Below are positions 17,077-25,689 of a stretch of 57,983 nucleotides of DNA, piece after piece. Source of the DNA: a virus. The notes under the pieces are model-generated. The model saw nothing but the letters and a program-made list of their open reading frames with translations. It was not told where the DNA came from and did not search any database. The stretch covers positions 1 to 57,983 of the IMG/VR virus record IMGVR_UViG_3300045743_000846; one strand, 5' to 3'. How positions within the stretch are numbered: position 1 is the stretch's first letter; each line of letters starts with the position of its first letter. A program made the translations under genes and the position numbers.

Positions 17077-17505
17077 ATGCCCGGTTCCCTGTCCGATTAT
17101 CTCGAACAAAACATTATCAACGCCACCTTGCGCGGTGTGGCCTTGCCGCTACCGACCAATGTGTTTCTGGCCCTGTTCACTGCCAGCCCAACCGATGCCA
17201 ATATTACGGCCAATGAAGTCACGCTGGCAGCGTGGCCCGCCTACGTTCGGCAAAATGCAGCCGCAGGCGGGCCGATTGCCAACGGCTGGAGCGCGCCCGT
17301 GAACGGGGTTTCCAACAATGCCTTGCTGCTGACCTTTCCCGCCAATAACGGTGCTGCTGCTGTGACCGTGACCCATATCGGCCTGTATGACGCGGCGACG
17401 GGTGGCAATTTGCTGTATCACAACGTGTTGGCCATCAGCAAAACCATGCAACCGACTGACGTACTGACCTTTCCGGCTAACACCATCAGCATTACGCTGG
17501 ATTAA
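17077..17505 (+). CDS. Tail/virion surface protein, beta-rich
   Basis: A 142-residue protein with a short helix (LSDYLEQNIINATLRG), then VFLALFTASPTDANITANEV and TVTHIGLYDAATGGNLLYHN. This layout recurs in small phage proteins often labelled tail fibre protein. It lies just before the repeat-rich gene, with only 2 nt between stop and ATG. AAAGGATTAATCC precedes the start. Confidence 0.65.
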   Translation: MPGSLSDYLEQNIINATLRGVALPLPTNVFLALFTASPTDANITANEVTLAAWPAYVRQNAAAGGPIANGWSAPVNGVSNNALLLTFPANNGAAAVTVTHIGLYDAATGGNLLYHNVLAISKTMQPTDVLTFPANTISITLD

Positions 17506-17507
17506 GC

Positions 17508-18782
17508 ATGGATGGGGCCAGCCTGAACGGGTTTGAGTTCAATGGCAGTGCCTTGAACGGTGGCAGTGGTGTGCCCGTGCAAACCGGTGCGGCCAGTTTG
17601 TTGGCCGGGGCCGATTTGGTCAGCACGGGTAAAGTCGTGCAAAGCGGCAATGCCAGCGGGGCCAGTGGCATTAGCGCTAGCGCCAGCCTGTCGGCCAATC
17701 CTACCCGACAGGTGCAAGGCGGTAGCCAGATCAGTGCCGGGGCCAACTTGGTGGCCGGGGCTACGCTACGGCAAAGCGCCAGTAGTAATGCAACGGCGGG
17801 GGCCACCCTTTCTGCCAATGCTGTGGTGCTACGTTTTGCCAGTGCGCAATTCTCGGTGCAGGCGCAATTGCAGGCGCAGCCACAGCAAAGCCTGTCCGGG
17901 CAAAGTAGCATCAGTGGCGGGGCCAGCCTGAGCGCCAACCCGGTACGTGTTAGCAGCGGCAATGCCAGCGGTGTGGCCAGTATCAGCGCCGGGGCCAATC
18001 TGGATGGCAATCCGACCCGTGTTATCTCTGCCAGCGCGGCGTTCAGTGGCGGGGCGAACCTGCAAGCCAGCCCGCTAACCAATATTCCGAGCGCCAACTT
18101 GCAAGCCGGGGCCAACCTGCTGGCGAATGGCGTGCTGTTGCGTTCCGGTAGCGCCAGTCTGGTGGCGGGGGCCGGGTTGTTGGGTAACCCGGTACTGGTG
18201 CAACGTGCGGCGGCGGGCATGGCAGGCGGGGCCAGTCTGGTTGCCAATCCGGTGCTGTTAAGGGTTGCCGGGGCCAGTTTGAGCGCGGGGGCCGACCTGA
18301 GCGCGCAAGGGCAACGGCGGCAAGTGGCCAGTAGCAGCGCCAATGCCCAAGCCAATCTTGCTGCGCAGCCGGTACAGGTGCTGGCGGGTAGTGCCACGGC
18401 CAGCGTGGTTAGTAACCTCAATGCGGTTGCTGCCCTGGCACGCTTTGGCAGTAGCAGCATCAGCGCGGGGGCCAGCCTGAATGCCAATGGCCAGCGCCTG
18501 CAAAGTGGCGGTGCGGTGCTGACCGGGCAAGCGGGCCTTGTCGCCAATCCGGTTCGGGTGCAAAGCGGTAGTGTGGCCTGCATTGGCGGAGCCAGTTTGT
18601 CGGCCAATCCGGTATTGCTGTTGATGGGCCAAGCCGCCTTGACGGGTGGGGCCAGTCTGGTTGCGCGTGCCGTGAGCAACATCGCCGCGCATGATCCACC
18701 CGAACGCACCATGTGCCGCATGGCCAGCGAGCGTAGTATGCGCCGCCCGGCCACTGAGCGCACCATGCGGCGCAGCCCGTAA
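17508..18782 (+). CDS. Repeat-rich virion protein (18 tandem motifs)
   Basis: A 424-residue, strongly Ala/Gly/Ser-rich protein built from about 18 imperfect repeats of roughly 20-23 residues with the core [IL]SAGASLSANPV. Regular alternation of small and aliphatic residues suggests a beta-solenoid or fibrous structure. The last ~28 residues switch to a basic ERTMCRM/ERSMRRP/ERTMRRSP repeat, like the DRT-type tails at the ends of other phage tail genes. It sits between tail-type genes, so a virion surface role is likely. The long minus-strand frame across it is a by-product of repeated codon composition. Confidence 0.7.
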   Translation: MDGASLNGFEFNGSALNGGSGVPVQTGAASLLAGADLVSTGKVVQSGNASGASGISASASLSANPTRQVQGGSQISAGANLVAGATLRQSASSNATAGATLSANAVVLRFASAQFSVQAQLQAQPQQSLSGQSSISGGASLSANPVRVSSGNASGVASISAGANLDGNPTRVISASAAFSGGANLQASPLTNIPSANLQAGANLLANGVLLRSGSASLVAGAGLLGNPVLVQRAAAGMAGGASLVANPVLLRVAGASLSAGADLSAQGQRRQVASSSANAQANLAAQPVQVLAGSATASVVSNLNAVAALARFGSSSISAGASLNANGQRLQSGGAVLTGQAGLVANPVRVQSGSVACIGGASLSANPVLLLMGQAALTGGASLVARAVSNIAAHDPPERTMCRMASERSMRRPATERTMRRSP

Positions 18783-18836
18783 CGAATGCCGTATTGGTGT
18801 CTTATTTGATCCACCCTGCCAACCCGAAAGCACACC

Positions 18837-19115
18837 ATGAAACTTGGCAGTTTTACCCAACAGCCGCAAGAGCGCGAATCCTACACGATTGACTATGCCG
18901 ATGATTTAACTGAAGGCGACAACCTGAAACAAGCCAATGCCAGTATCAGCCCGGATGGATTGATGCTCGATGGCTTGTTTGTGCTTGATCCACGGCTACG
19001 GCTGTGGCTCAGGGGCGGCACGGCTGGCGTGAGCTACAAAATCAGCGTGACGGCAGAAACGGAAGATGGACGCATCTTGCTCGATCATTTCTTTCTCAAG
19101 ATTAAGGAGTTTTAA
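18837..19115 (+). CDS. Fibre-tail adaptor-like protein (Gp77-like)
   Basis: A 92-residue beta-rich protein with FTQQPQERESYTIDYADDLTEGD, a central variable part, and YKISVTAETEDGRILLDHFFLKI at the end. The IDYAD...L-x-x-GD pattern followed by a final DGR strand is that of small phage fibre-tail adaptor proteins. It is followed 2 nt later by a fibre-type gene, which fits an adaptor role. Confidence 0.65.
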   Translation: MKLGSFTQQPQERESYTIDYADDLTEGDNLKQANASISPDGLMLDGLFVLDPRLRLWLRGGTAGVSYKISVTAETEDGRILLDHFFLKIKEF

Positions 19116-19117
19116 CT

Positions 19118-19966
19118 ATGCGGCAATTGTTTGCCAATAACACCAATTCGGTGCTGGCCAGCGCGATAACGGCCAGCGCCACCAGTATCACGCTGGCCAG
19201 CGGCAGCGGGGCCAAATTTCCCAATCCGGGCGCGGGAGACTGGTTTTTGCTGACTTTGTTTCAAATGTCTGGCGGTAATGAAACCAATCATGAAATCGTG
19301 CGCTGCACCGCCCGCGCCGGGGATGTGCTGACGATTTTACGCGCCCAGGAAGGGACGACCGCCCGTGCCTTTAACAGTGCCGACCCGGTATCGATGCGCT
19401 TAACCGCTGGCAGTTTGACCCCGGCAGCCTTGGGCGCGATGGATGCCGGGGCATCGCCCAGCAGTTTGGTGTTACTGGCCAGCTTAACGCCCACGGTTGC
19501 GGCAAGCATCGATGCCTTGAACGTGTTTAGCGCAGCTTATGACAATTATTTGATTATTGGCAACGGTATAACGGTGGGCACATCTGACCAATTGTGCTTG
19601 CGTCTGGCCAATGGCGGGGTGGTGGATGCTGCGGCCAATTACTACACGCGTGACATGGCGGCAGGGGGCATCAGTTCTACGACCAGCAGCAGCCAGGGCG
19701 CGGTGTTTCCCAACAATGTATTGGCCGGGGGCAAGGGTGTGTCGTTCTCGCTGACGCTGATGAATGCCAATGATGCGGCCAATTTAAAAGTCATCGAATC
19801 CCGTGCGGTGGGGCAAGTGCTGACCAATCCGGGCTTTTTGGGAATCGGACAATACACGGCCTACACCGCTGCCAATCCGGTGTCGGGCATCCGGCTGTTC
19901 TGGTTGGGGGCCGCCAACTTCGCCGCCAGTGGTTCGATTCGGATTTATGGCATCAAAAATACTTGA
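19118..19966 (+). CDS. Tail fibre-type protein (282 aa)
   Basis: The N-terminal ~110 residues (LFANNTNSVLASAITASATSITLASGSGAKFP, then ILRAQEGTTARAF) form the collar-type domain found at the start of many phage fibres. The C-terminal half is beta-rich and ends SGSIRIYGIKNT, a common last strand in virion surface proteins. AAGGAG precedes the ATG. No enzymatic or chaperone motif was seen. It lies between the adaptor-like gene and a small assembly-type gene. Confidence 0.72.
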   Translation: MRQLFANNTNSVLASAITASATSITLASGSGAKFPNPGAGDWFLLTLFQMSGGNETNHEIVRCTARAGDVLTILRAQEGTTARAFNSADPVSMRLTAGSLTPAALGAMDAGASPSSLVLLASLTPTVAASIDALNVFSAAYDNYLIIGNGITVGTSDQLCLRLANGGVVDAAANYYTRDMAAGGISSTTSSSQGAVFPNNVLAGGKGVSFSLTLMNANDAANLKVIESRAVGQVLTNPGFLGIGQYTAYTAANPVSGIRLFWLGAANFAASGSIRIYGIKNT

Positions 19967-19998
19967 ACACCGTGAAAAAACAATGAGAAAGGCCACCT

Positions 19999-20355
19999 AT
20001 GGCATACAAGGTAGTGTACTGGGACAGTGAAGCACGGCAGCAGCGCGAACGTGATGCCACAGCGGCAGAAGTGCAGGAAATGGACGCGAGACGGGTGGAA
20101 GCAGCCAAGCCGCAAGTGCCGCAGGCGGTGACGATGTTGCAGGCGCGGCTGGTGTTGGTGGCGCAGGGCATGCTGGAGCGGGCCGATGAATTGATCAAGG
20201 GCATACCGGGGCCGGATGGGGATCAAGCGCGCACTTATTGGGAGTTTGCGACTCAGGTGTTGCGAACTGACCCGCTGGTGTTGCTGCTGGCCCGGAATTT
20301 GGGCTTGAGTGAGGCGCAGACTGACCAGTTGTTTGTGGATGCCAGCCGCTTGTAA
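19999..20355 (+). CDS. Small tail-module protein, possible fibre chaperone
   Basis: A 118-residue helical protein: a short YKVVYWDSEARQQRERDATAAEV start, then LVLVAQGMLERADELIKGIPGPDGDQARTYWEFATQV and GLSEAQTDQLFVDA. The IPGP-(D/E)GD-x-AR-x-x-WE-x-A pattern is frequent in small proteins coded just after phage fibre genes, some resembling XkdW. An assembly role is inferred from place. It ends the tail gene run and faces a convergent gene 18 nt away. Confidence 0.6.
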   Translation: MAYKVVYWDSEARQQRERDATAAEVQEMDARRVEAAKPQVPQAVTMLQARLVLVAQGMLERADELIKGIPGPDGDQARTYWEFATQVLRTDPLVLLLARNLGLSEAQTDQLFVDASRL

Positions 20356-20373
20356 GTTGACTTTGTAGCGCCA

Positions 20374-20871
20374 TTACTTGGGCGGTGGTGGGGAACCTCT
20401 TAACGGGCGCTCAAGTTCTGCCAGTGCATCACCGCGTGCGGTTTGATATTGGACAAAGCGCCCGGCCAAGCCATTTTTTTGCGCGACCGGATAGGCAATG
20501 GCATCGCATTTGGCCCATGTCGGATTCAAATCGCGGTTGCATTGTTCCCATGCCTGAAAAACCGGCGCAAGTTCCGGGAAATGCGGCACGACCCGATTAT
20601 TTGCTTCTTCCAACCGTATTGCGGGGTTGAGCGCGGCCACGACTTGGTGCGAAACCTGTACTAAAAGCAATAAAAACAATAGCGGCACTGCCGCCAAGAC
20701 GCCCATTACCTGCCAGACGGCAAATTCTCTGTTCGGCGGCATGAACCGATTAATGGCGCAGGTCAGCAGCAGGCAATCCCCATATCTATCGTTGAACCAG
20801 GATTTTATGGCAATCCAAACCACCTTGAGCCGCCAATATACGACGACAAGCCGATACCAATACGCCCGCAT
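20374..20871 (-). CDS. Membrane protein on the opposite strand (moron candidate)
   Basis: Not recognised. A short basic/aromatic N-terminus (RAYWYRLVVVYWRLKVVW) is followed by one clear membrane segment near VMGVLAAVPLLFLLLLVQV, then a soluble region with three Cys-containing stretches and a Pro-rich end. It is the only minus-strand gene in the virion module and ends against the convergent tail gene. The frame extends to a TTG at 20901; the ATG at 20871 is chosen, though neither has a convincing Shine-Dalgarno. A superinfection-exclusion or lysis-accessory role is speculative. Confidence 0.45.
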   Translation of the reverse strand: MRAYWYRLVVVYWRLKVVWIAIKSWFNDRYGDCLLLTCAINRFMPPNREFAVWQVMGVLAAVPLLFLLLLVQVSHQVVAALNPAIRLEEANNRVVPHFPELAPVFQAWEQCNRDLNPTWAKCDAIAYPVAQKNGLAGRFVQYQTARGDALAELERPLRGSPPPPK

Positions 20872-20994
20872 CGCGGTGCGCAGGATCAAGCGGCGCAGCA
20901 ACCATATTTTTTACGACGTTTATCCATGACAGGCAGGCAAGTAGATTGAGGGATGCGCCATATTGTACCCAAATCCACCGCCCCAACACCCAGC

Positions 20995-21018
20995 GCCCGC
21001 CCCCAGCGGGCTTTTTTT
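20995..21018 (+). terminator. Terminator upstream of the holin candidate
   Basis: GCCCGC (20995-21000), loop CCCCA, GCGGGC (21006-21011), then seven T. Its 3' part and the following ATTGTTTTGCC and GAGGAACCCATGC nearly repeat the unit ahead of the scaffold gene (12940-12979). Confidence 0.72.
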
Positions 21019-21041
21019 ATTGTTTTGCCGATGAGGAACCC

Positions 21042-21272
21042 ATGCCCAACTCTGACACCCTGCTAACCCACAGCGCCAGCGCGCCACCCATGGCGGTAGC
21101 CTTTATCAACCACATCGGCATCAGCCTGCCCGACTTGGTGCAACTGGCCACGCTGATCTACACCAGTCTGTTAATCCTGCACAAGCTATGGCGCATGGCG
21201 CGCGAATGGCGCACGAATCGGGCAAGCACAGCAAACCCAAGCAAACTAAATCCCCCCAAGGAAACCCAATGA
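21042..21272 (+). CDS. Holin candidate
   Basis: A 76-residue protein with a single hydrophobic helix (LPDLVQLATLIYTSLLILHKLW, about residues 26-47) followed by a basic tail (RMAREWRTNRASTANPSKLN). Size, one membrane span and charged C-terminus fit small phage holins, which open the inner membrane at lysis. GAGGAACCC precedes the ATG. The stop overlaps the next start (ATGA). No endolysin or spanin gene adjoins it, which weakens the call. Confidence 0.55.
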   Translation: MPNSDTLLTHSASAPPMAVAFINHIGISLPDLVQLATLIYTSLLILHKLWRMAREWRTNRASTANPSKLNPPKETQ

Positions 21273-23317
21273 ACCCCATCAAAATTGACCGCTTCAACGG
21301 CATCCTGCCGCGCATCCCGGCTTCGCTTCTGCCCGAAGGCCACGCCGCTGCGGCGCAAAACTGTGATTTTGCCTATGGTGAACTGCGCCCAACCCGGCAA
21401 GACGGGCTAATCCGCAATATGGATACCGCCCCTATCGGCAGTGTCTACACCGATGACGGGCTGGTGTTCTTCACCTGGCCCGGCGATGTGAACGCGGTAC
21501 GTTCGCCCCTGGCCAATGACCGGTTCAACCGGCTGTACTACACCACCGGCACCGATTTCCGCGTCACGTCCCGTTCCGGCATGCGGCCCACGGGAGGTGC
21601 GCCAGATAGCAGTTATCGGGTAGGCGTGCCGCGCCCGACTCTGCCCCCGCTGCTGGCCAGTGCCAACCCGTCGCCCTTGAACGCTGTAATCATTACCTTC
21701 ACCTTTCATTACGAAGCGGCGGGGGTTAAATATCAGGAAGGGGTGTTTATTCCTGAGATTGTGACGGCGCTCCGCCAATGGCGCTTCACGCCACCGGCCA
21801 AGGCGTTTACCCTGCCAAGGCGTGACCCGGCCAGCGGTGAATATCCCCCCACGCCAACGTTTGAAACCCCGGCGCAGGCGGTGCCGGTGGTGCGCCTCTC
21901 CGCCAAAAGCCAGCTTGACGACAGCGTGGTGCTTGATCTGTACAGCAGCAATTCCAGTCTGGCCAGCACTTCGGCATGGACGCTGGTACTCGGCAAAACC
22001 GGCAACGGCAACGATTACACGCTTGATCTGGCTCCGAACAACAGCGCTGCCGAACAGGAAGCGCGCAGTTATGTGTATACCTTTGTCAATACCTATGACG
22101 AGGAAGGCCCGCCCAGCCCGCCCGCCAATCTGACCCATGCGCTACTGGCCCCGGTGCAGCTTACGGCATATTCAGCCGGGTTTGGCGGGGAGTTTGCCCC
22201 GCTCAAGGAAATCCGGTTGTATCGCACTGCCAGCGGCGCGGCGGAGCATGTTGCATATTCGGCTGACTATTTTCTGGTGACCACCGTGCCGGTGCTGGCG
22301 CAAGCGGCCAGTGAATGGGCATTTTTGGATGATGTACCGGCCAGCGGTTTGAATGAAGCACTGGCTTCGCTAGATTATTACCCGCCCGACCCGCATTTAA
22401 CCGGTTTGTGTTGCCTGCCGAATGGCATTTTAATGGCGTGGCGCGGCAATGAACTGCATTTTTCGGATGCGTATCAACCCTGGTCTTGGCCCCCGGCCTA
22501 TGTGCTGACCTTTGGCGATGCGAATGTGGTGGGGGCGATTGCCAGCGGCAACGGTGCCTTGATTACCACCACCGGCAAGCCGTACCGCATCGCCGGGATC
22601 AGCCCGGACGCGATGACCCCAACCAGCCTGAACGTGTTGCAGGCCGGGGTATCGAAATGGTCGATTGCCGACTTGAACGGCATGCTGGTCTATGCCAGTC
22701 ATGACGGTTTGGTGGTGTTCGATGGCAATCAACCGAGTCTGGCATTATCGAACCGCTATTTTACCCGTGACGTATGGCGCGCACGCTATGCCAATGGTTT
22801 AGCCAGTATGCGCTTTGCGGTGTGGGATGGGCGCTTGCTGGTGTATTCCGGTGGGGTGGCTGCTTCTGCTGCATTCGTGCCGTTCATGCTCAGTCTGGAT
22901 GAGGCGCAAGGGGCCATGACTGATTTGCCGGGTTTGACGGCACAGTGCAGTTTTATTTCGCCATTGGTCGATCAGTGCTATTTGGTACGCGCTGCGGGCG
23001 TGTATCAATTTGCCGGGGGAGAGGCGGCAACGGCCAGTTGGACATCACGCGAATGGGTTAGCAACCGCCCGCTGAATTATGGCGTGATGCAAGTGTTGGG
23101 TAGCGGGCAATGGTCGCTCAGTTTGTGGGGTGATGGCGTATTGCGGCACCGGCAAGACAATCTGTTCGGTGATCGCGAAGCCGGGCATGGTACGGCGCGC
23201 ACATTTCGCTTGCCGGATGGCTATTTGGCTGAACGCTGGCAAGTGACGGTGCAGGGGCAAGGCGTGCTGCGCGAGGTGCGGATTGCCCAAACCGCCAGCG
23301 AGTTGGCAGGGTATTGA
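21269..23317 (+). CDS. Tail-tube / stabilisation-type virion protein
   Basis: A 682-residue protein. The N-terminus IKIDRFNGILPRIPASLLPEGHAAAAQNCDFAYGELRP in outline, then PGDVNAVRSPLANDRFNRLYYT, and later GLCCLPNGILMAWRGNELHFSD with AIASGNGALITTTGKPYRIAG, is the pattern of large beta-rich podovirus tail-tube or head-stabilisation proteins. The start at 21269 (ATGA overlap with the holin candidate, CAAGGAAACCC upstream) is preferred to the open-frame start at 21188. Assignment is by pattern and position. Confidence 0.68.
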   Translation: MNPIKIDRFNGILPRIPASLLPEGHAAAAQNCDFAYGELRPTRQDGLIRNMDTAPIGSVYTDDGLVFFTWPGDVNAVRSPLANDRFNRLYYTTGTDFRVTSRSGMRPTGGAPDSSYRVGVPRPTLPPLLASANPSPLNAVIITFTFHYEAAGVKYQEGVFIPEIVTALRQWRFTPPAKAFTLPRRDPASGEYPPTPTFETPAQAVPVVRLSAKSQLDDSVVLDLYSSNSSLASTSAWTLVLGKTGNGNDYTLDLAPNNSAAEQEARSYVYTFVNTYDEEGPPSPPANLTHALLAPVQLTAYSAGFGGEFAPLKEIRLYRTASGAAEHVAYSADYFLVTTVPVLAQAASEWAFLDDVPASGLNEALASLDYYPPDPHLTGLCCLPNGILMAWRGNELHFSDAYQPWSWPPAYVLTFGDANVVGAIASGNGALITTTGKPYRIAGISPDAMTPTSLNVLQAGVSKWSIADLNGMLVYASHDGLVVFDGNQPSLALSNRYFTRDVWRARYANGLASMRFAVWDGRLLVYSGGVAASAAFVPFMLSLDEAQGAMTDLPGLTAQCSFISPLVDQCYLVRAAGVYQFAGGEAATASWTSREWVSNRPLNYGVMQVLGSGQWSLSLWGDGVLRHRQDNLFGDREAGHGTARTFRLPDGYLAERWQVTVQGQGVLREVRIAQTASELAGY

Positions 23318-23455
23318 GGCCGATTCACCCAAGGGCAAAGCCCTATCCATCGAACTTCCATCCAAAAAAATAATAAATAGATATCTATACATTCAACAAG
23401 CGAGCACTTCGCATGCAGTCAATCAGCCATAAACCAGCGAAAGGGACAGCAAACG
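23318..23455 (+). other. AT-rich gap before the long tail fibre gene
   Basis: A 138-nt non-coding stretch with a weak hairpin (AGGGC/GCCCT) soon after the preceding stop and an AT-rich block (about 23368-23395, including AGATATCT). It could hold a minor promoter, but no -35/-10 pair with good spacing was found. AAAGGGACAGC before the next ATG serves as ribosome site. Confidence 0.3.
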
Positions 23456-25267
23456 ATGATGGCACAACCCATCAGAAAACAGGTGGCCGGTGTGCCCATG
23501 GCGGCACTGGAAGCGATTACCGACCCGAACACGCGTGAGGTGTTGCGCGCCTTGGTGGATGCGCATCATGTGCGCAATGGCCAAGCCGGGGATGGCGCGC
23601 AGCGCTTTGTGACGGCGCAGGAATTGGGTTTGGTCAAGGGGCAATCCGCTTTAAACACGCTGGCGGCACGGCTTGGGGTGGCCGGTGGCGGAGGTGCTGC
23701 CAATCCGGCCAATGCCCAAGGCGGCATGGGGGCGCAAGCACTGGCCAATCTAATCAATCAATTGCAGGCGCAGATTTTGGAATCAGCCCTGTTCAAGGAT
23801 TTGGGCAGTAAGCTGGCCTTGCTCGATCATGCCTTGATCGATGAAATTACCCAGCGCAGCAATGCGATTGTGAACGAAGCCAATGCCCGGATTGCCGCCT
23901 TGCTGGCCGAAGCCACGGCACGCGGCACGGCGATTACGGAAGAGAGAACTTTGCGCGAGACGGCGCAGGCGTCACTGGCGCAATCGATTAATGAATGGTC
24001 TGCCGTGACCGGGCGCAATGTGGCGGCACTGCAAACCGAGGTAACGGCGCGCACCGATGCGATTTCTGCCGAAGCGACAGAGCGGATCACGCTGGCGGCA
24101 CGGGTGGGCGGTGCGGAATCGGGGATTGGTACGCTGATTAGCACCACCGCCACCATCGCCAGCAGCGCCACGGTGTTGCAAAGCCGGGTGAACCAAACCG
24201 AATCGACGGTGAGCAATTTGTCCAGCAGCAGCGCCGACCACGCGCAGGCGATTAGCCAACTGACTACCCGCACCAGTGGTGCAGAAGCCGGGTTGGCCAG
24301 TGAGCAAGATACCCGGCTGGCGCAAGATAACCTGATCGCCAGCGCGGTGCAAACCATTTGGGCCGCGCTGGGCGGCAATGCCGGGTTGATTCAGGGTGGC
24401 GCATCGATTAGCGTGAACCTGTCCGGCGCGGTGGCCAGCCAGTGGAATCAGGTGCAGGCGGCATTGAAAGATGGCAGCGGCAACTTGATTGCTTCGGCTG
24501 CCATCAAACAAACCACGCAAACGCTGGTGGACAGGCAGGGGCAGATTGAAAGCAAGTGGGTGATTAATCTGGATTCGGGCGGCAATGCGCTGGGCTATCG
24601 GCAAGCCGGGTTTGGCATTAGCGGTTCCAGCAGTGCCGATGGCCCGCAATATGCGTTTGGGGTACAGGCTGATCAATTTTGGATTGCGGCACCGGGCGAT
24701 GCGGCGCAAAGCAGTGCGCCAGCGGCCAAACTGCCGTTTATTGTCAAAACCACGCCGTGGATTGATGGCCAGGGGGTGAGCCAGCCACCGGGCGTGTATT
24801 TAAATGAATTGTTTGCCACCAGTGCCAAGATAGGCCGCGCCCAAATCAACAGCGCCATGATAGGCGAGGCGCAGGTATCGACCCTGCACATTGGCAACAA
24901 TGCGGTAACGGTGCCGTTTACCCAAACCTTTCCCGGTGAAACGGCGGGGCAAGGGGTGAATACGGCGTTGGCGGTGGCCAGCGGCACGATTATGCTTGAT
25001 GCCCCGGCCATGGTGTTTGCCAGTTGTACCGGTTTGATTGCGTATGGGCAAGGCTGGGTGACGGCCAATTCCAATTTGGTGATTGATGGCAGCATTGTCA
25101 GCTTTGGCGGCGGGGCCGAAGCATGGGTTAATGCCGCGCATTCGGGCGGGAAGTATGTGGATGCCGGGCCGTTTCCGCGCACGGTGACGGTGGTGTTGAA
25201 TTTTTTGGCTGATCCACGGGCCAGGATGATTAGCCCGACGATTTTTATTATGGGAGCGAAGCGCTGA
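23456..25267 (+). CDS. Long tail fibre with DUF1983-like C-terminal region
   Basis: A 603-residue protein. The first ~75 residues (MAALEAITDPNTREVLRALVDAHHVRNG) form a compact start; residues ~110-310 are a heptad-rich trimeric coiled coil (repeats such as EVTARTDAISAEATERI and ATVLQSRVNQTESTVSNL). Then YAFGVQADQFWIAAPGD, followed by KIGRAQINSAMIGEAQVSTLHIGNNAV, matches the C-terminal part of lambda J-like and DUF1983 tail proteins. Two in-frame ATGs begin it; either is possible. It likely binds the host surface. Confidence 0.78.
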   Translation: MMAQPIRKQVAGVPMAALEAITDPNTREVLRALVDAHHVRNGQAGDGAQRFVTAQELGLVKGQSALNTLAARLGVAGGGGAANPANAQGGMGAQALANLINQLQAQILESALFKDLGSKLALLDHALIDEITQRSNAIVNEANARIAALLAEATARGTAITEERTLRETAQASLAQSINEWSAVTGRNVAALQTEVTARTDAISAEATERITLAARVGGAESGIGTLISTTATIASSATVLQSRVNQTESTVSNLSSSSADHAQAISQLTTRTSGAEAGLASEQDTRLAQDNLIASAVQTIWAALGGNAGLIQGGASISVNLSGAVASQWNQVQAALKDGSGNLIASAAIKQTTQTLVDRQGQIESKWVINLDSGGNALGYRQAGFGISGSSSADGPQYAFGVQADQFWIAAPGDAAQSSAPAAKLPFIVKTTPWIDGQGVSQPPGVYLNELFATSAKIGRAQINSAMIGEAQVSTLHIGNNAVTVPFTQTFPGETAGQGVNTALAVASGTIMLDAPAMVFASCTGLIAYGQGWVTANSNLVIDGSIVSFGGGAEAWVNAAHSGGKYVDAGPFPRTVTVVLNFLADPRARMISPTIFIMGAKR

Positions 25268-25488
25268 TGGGGATTTTTTATGTGGTGCAGGGGGAGTATT
25301 TGGTGTCGCATGGGTTTGCGCAGGATGGGCAGGAGTGCTTGCAGGCGGGGCCGGGGCAGACGGTGGTGTTGGGGGCGGTGCCGGGGTTTGGGCAGGGGCA
25401 GATGCAGGGGCTGGAACTGGCCCCGCATGCGGGGGCGCGCTGGCATGTGGGGCGGTGTGAGTGGGTGGACGAAGTAATCTCCGTTTGA
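25267..25488 (+). CDS. Small protein coupled to the tail fibre
   Basis: A 73-residue product translated from an ATG overlapping the fibre stop by one base (TGATG). It is Gly/Gln-rich and beta-like (FYVVQGEYLVSHGF, then WHVGRCEWVDEV). Small proteins with a conserved W near the end often follow phage fibre genes. The DNA is unusually G-rich here. It is the last gene before the accessory island. Confidence 0.5.
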   Translation: MGIFYVVQGEYLVSHGFAQDGQECLQAGPGQTVVLGAVPGFGQGQMQGLELAPHAGARWHVGRCEWVDEVISV

Positions 25489-25590
25489 ATTAATGGCGCA
25501 AAGAGCCAAGAGTAGGTTATAATATCGCCATTTAGGTAGCATCCAGTTTCCTACGGTTGCCCCAGTTTGCTACCGCAGTGCGAGTTGAAT

Positions 25591-25619
25591 TTTTCATTCA
25601 CAGCGGCTTCGGCTATAAA
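25591..25619 (+). promoter_or_regulatory. Possible promoter of the first accessory gene
   Basis: TTTTCA (25591-25596), 17-bp spacer, TATAAA (25614-25619), 71 nt upstream of the next ATG. A TATAAT at 25518-25523 is another -10-like box without a partner. Weak -35 match, so tentative. Confidence 0.35.
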
Positions 25620-25689
25620 CCGGTATTCTGGCTTTAAAGATGCCGCTTATTCTAAACTTGAAAAAACCTGAAGAGCCAGATTCTAAAAA

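Noticed and set aside
17492-18838. 448-codon minus-strand frame opposite the repeat-rich virion protein
   Set aside because: It arises from the repeated codon composition of the plus-strand gene. The predicted product is low complexity, has no ribosome site in a sensible place and runs against all neighbours.
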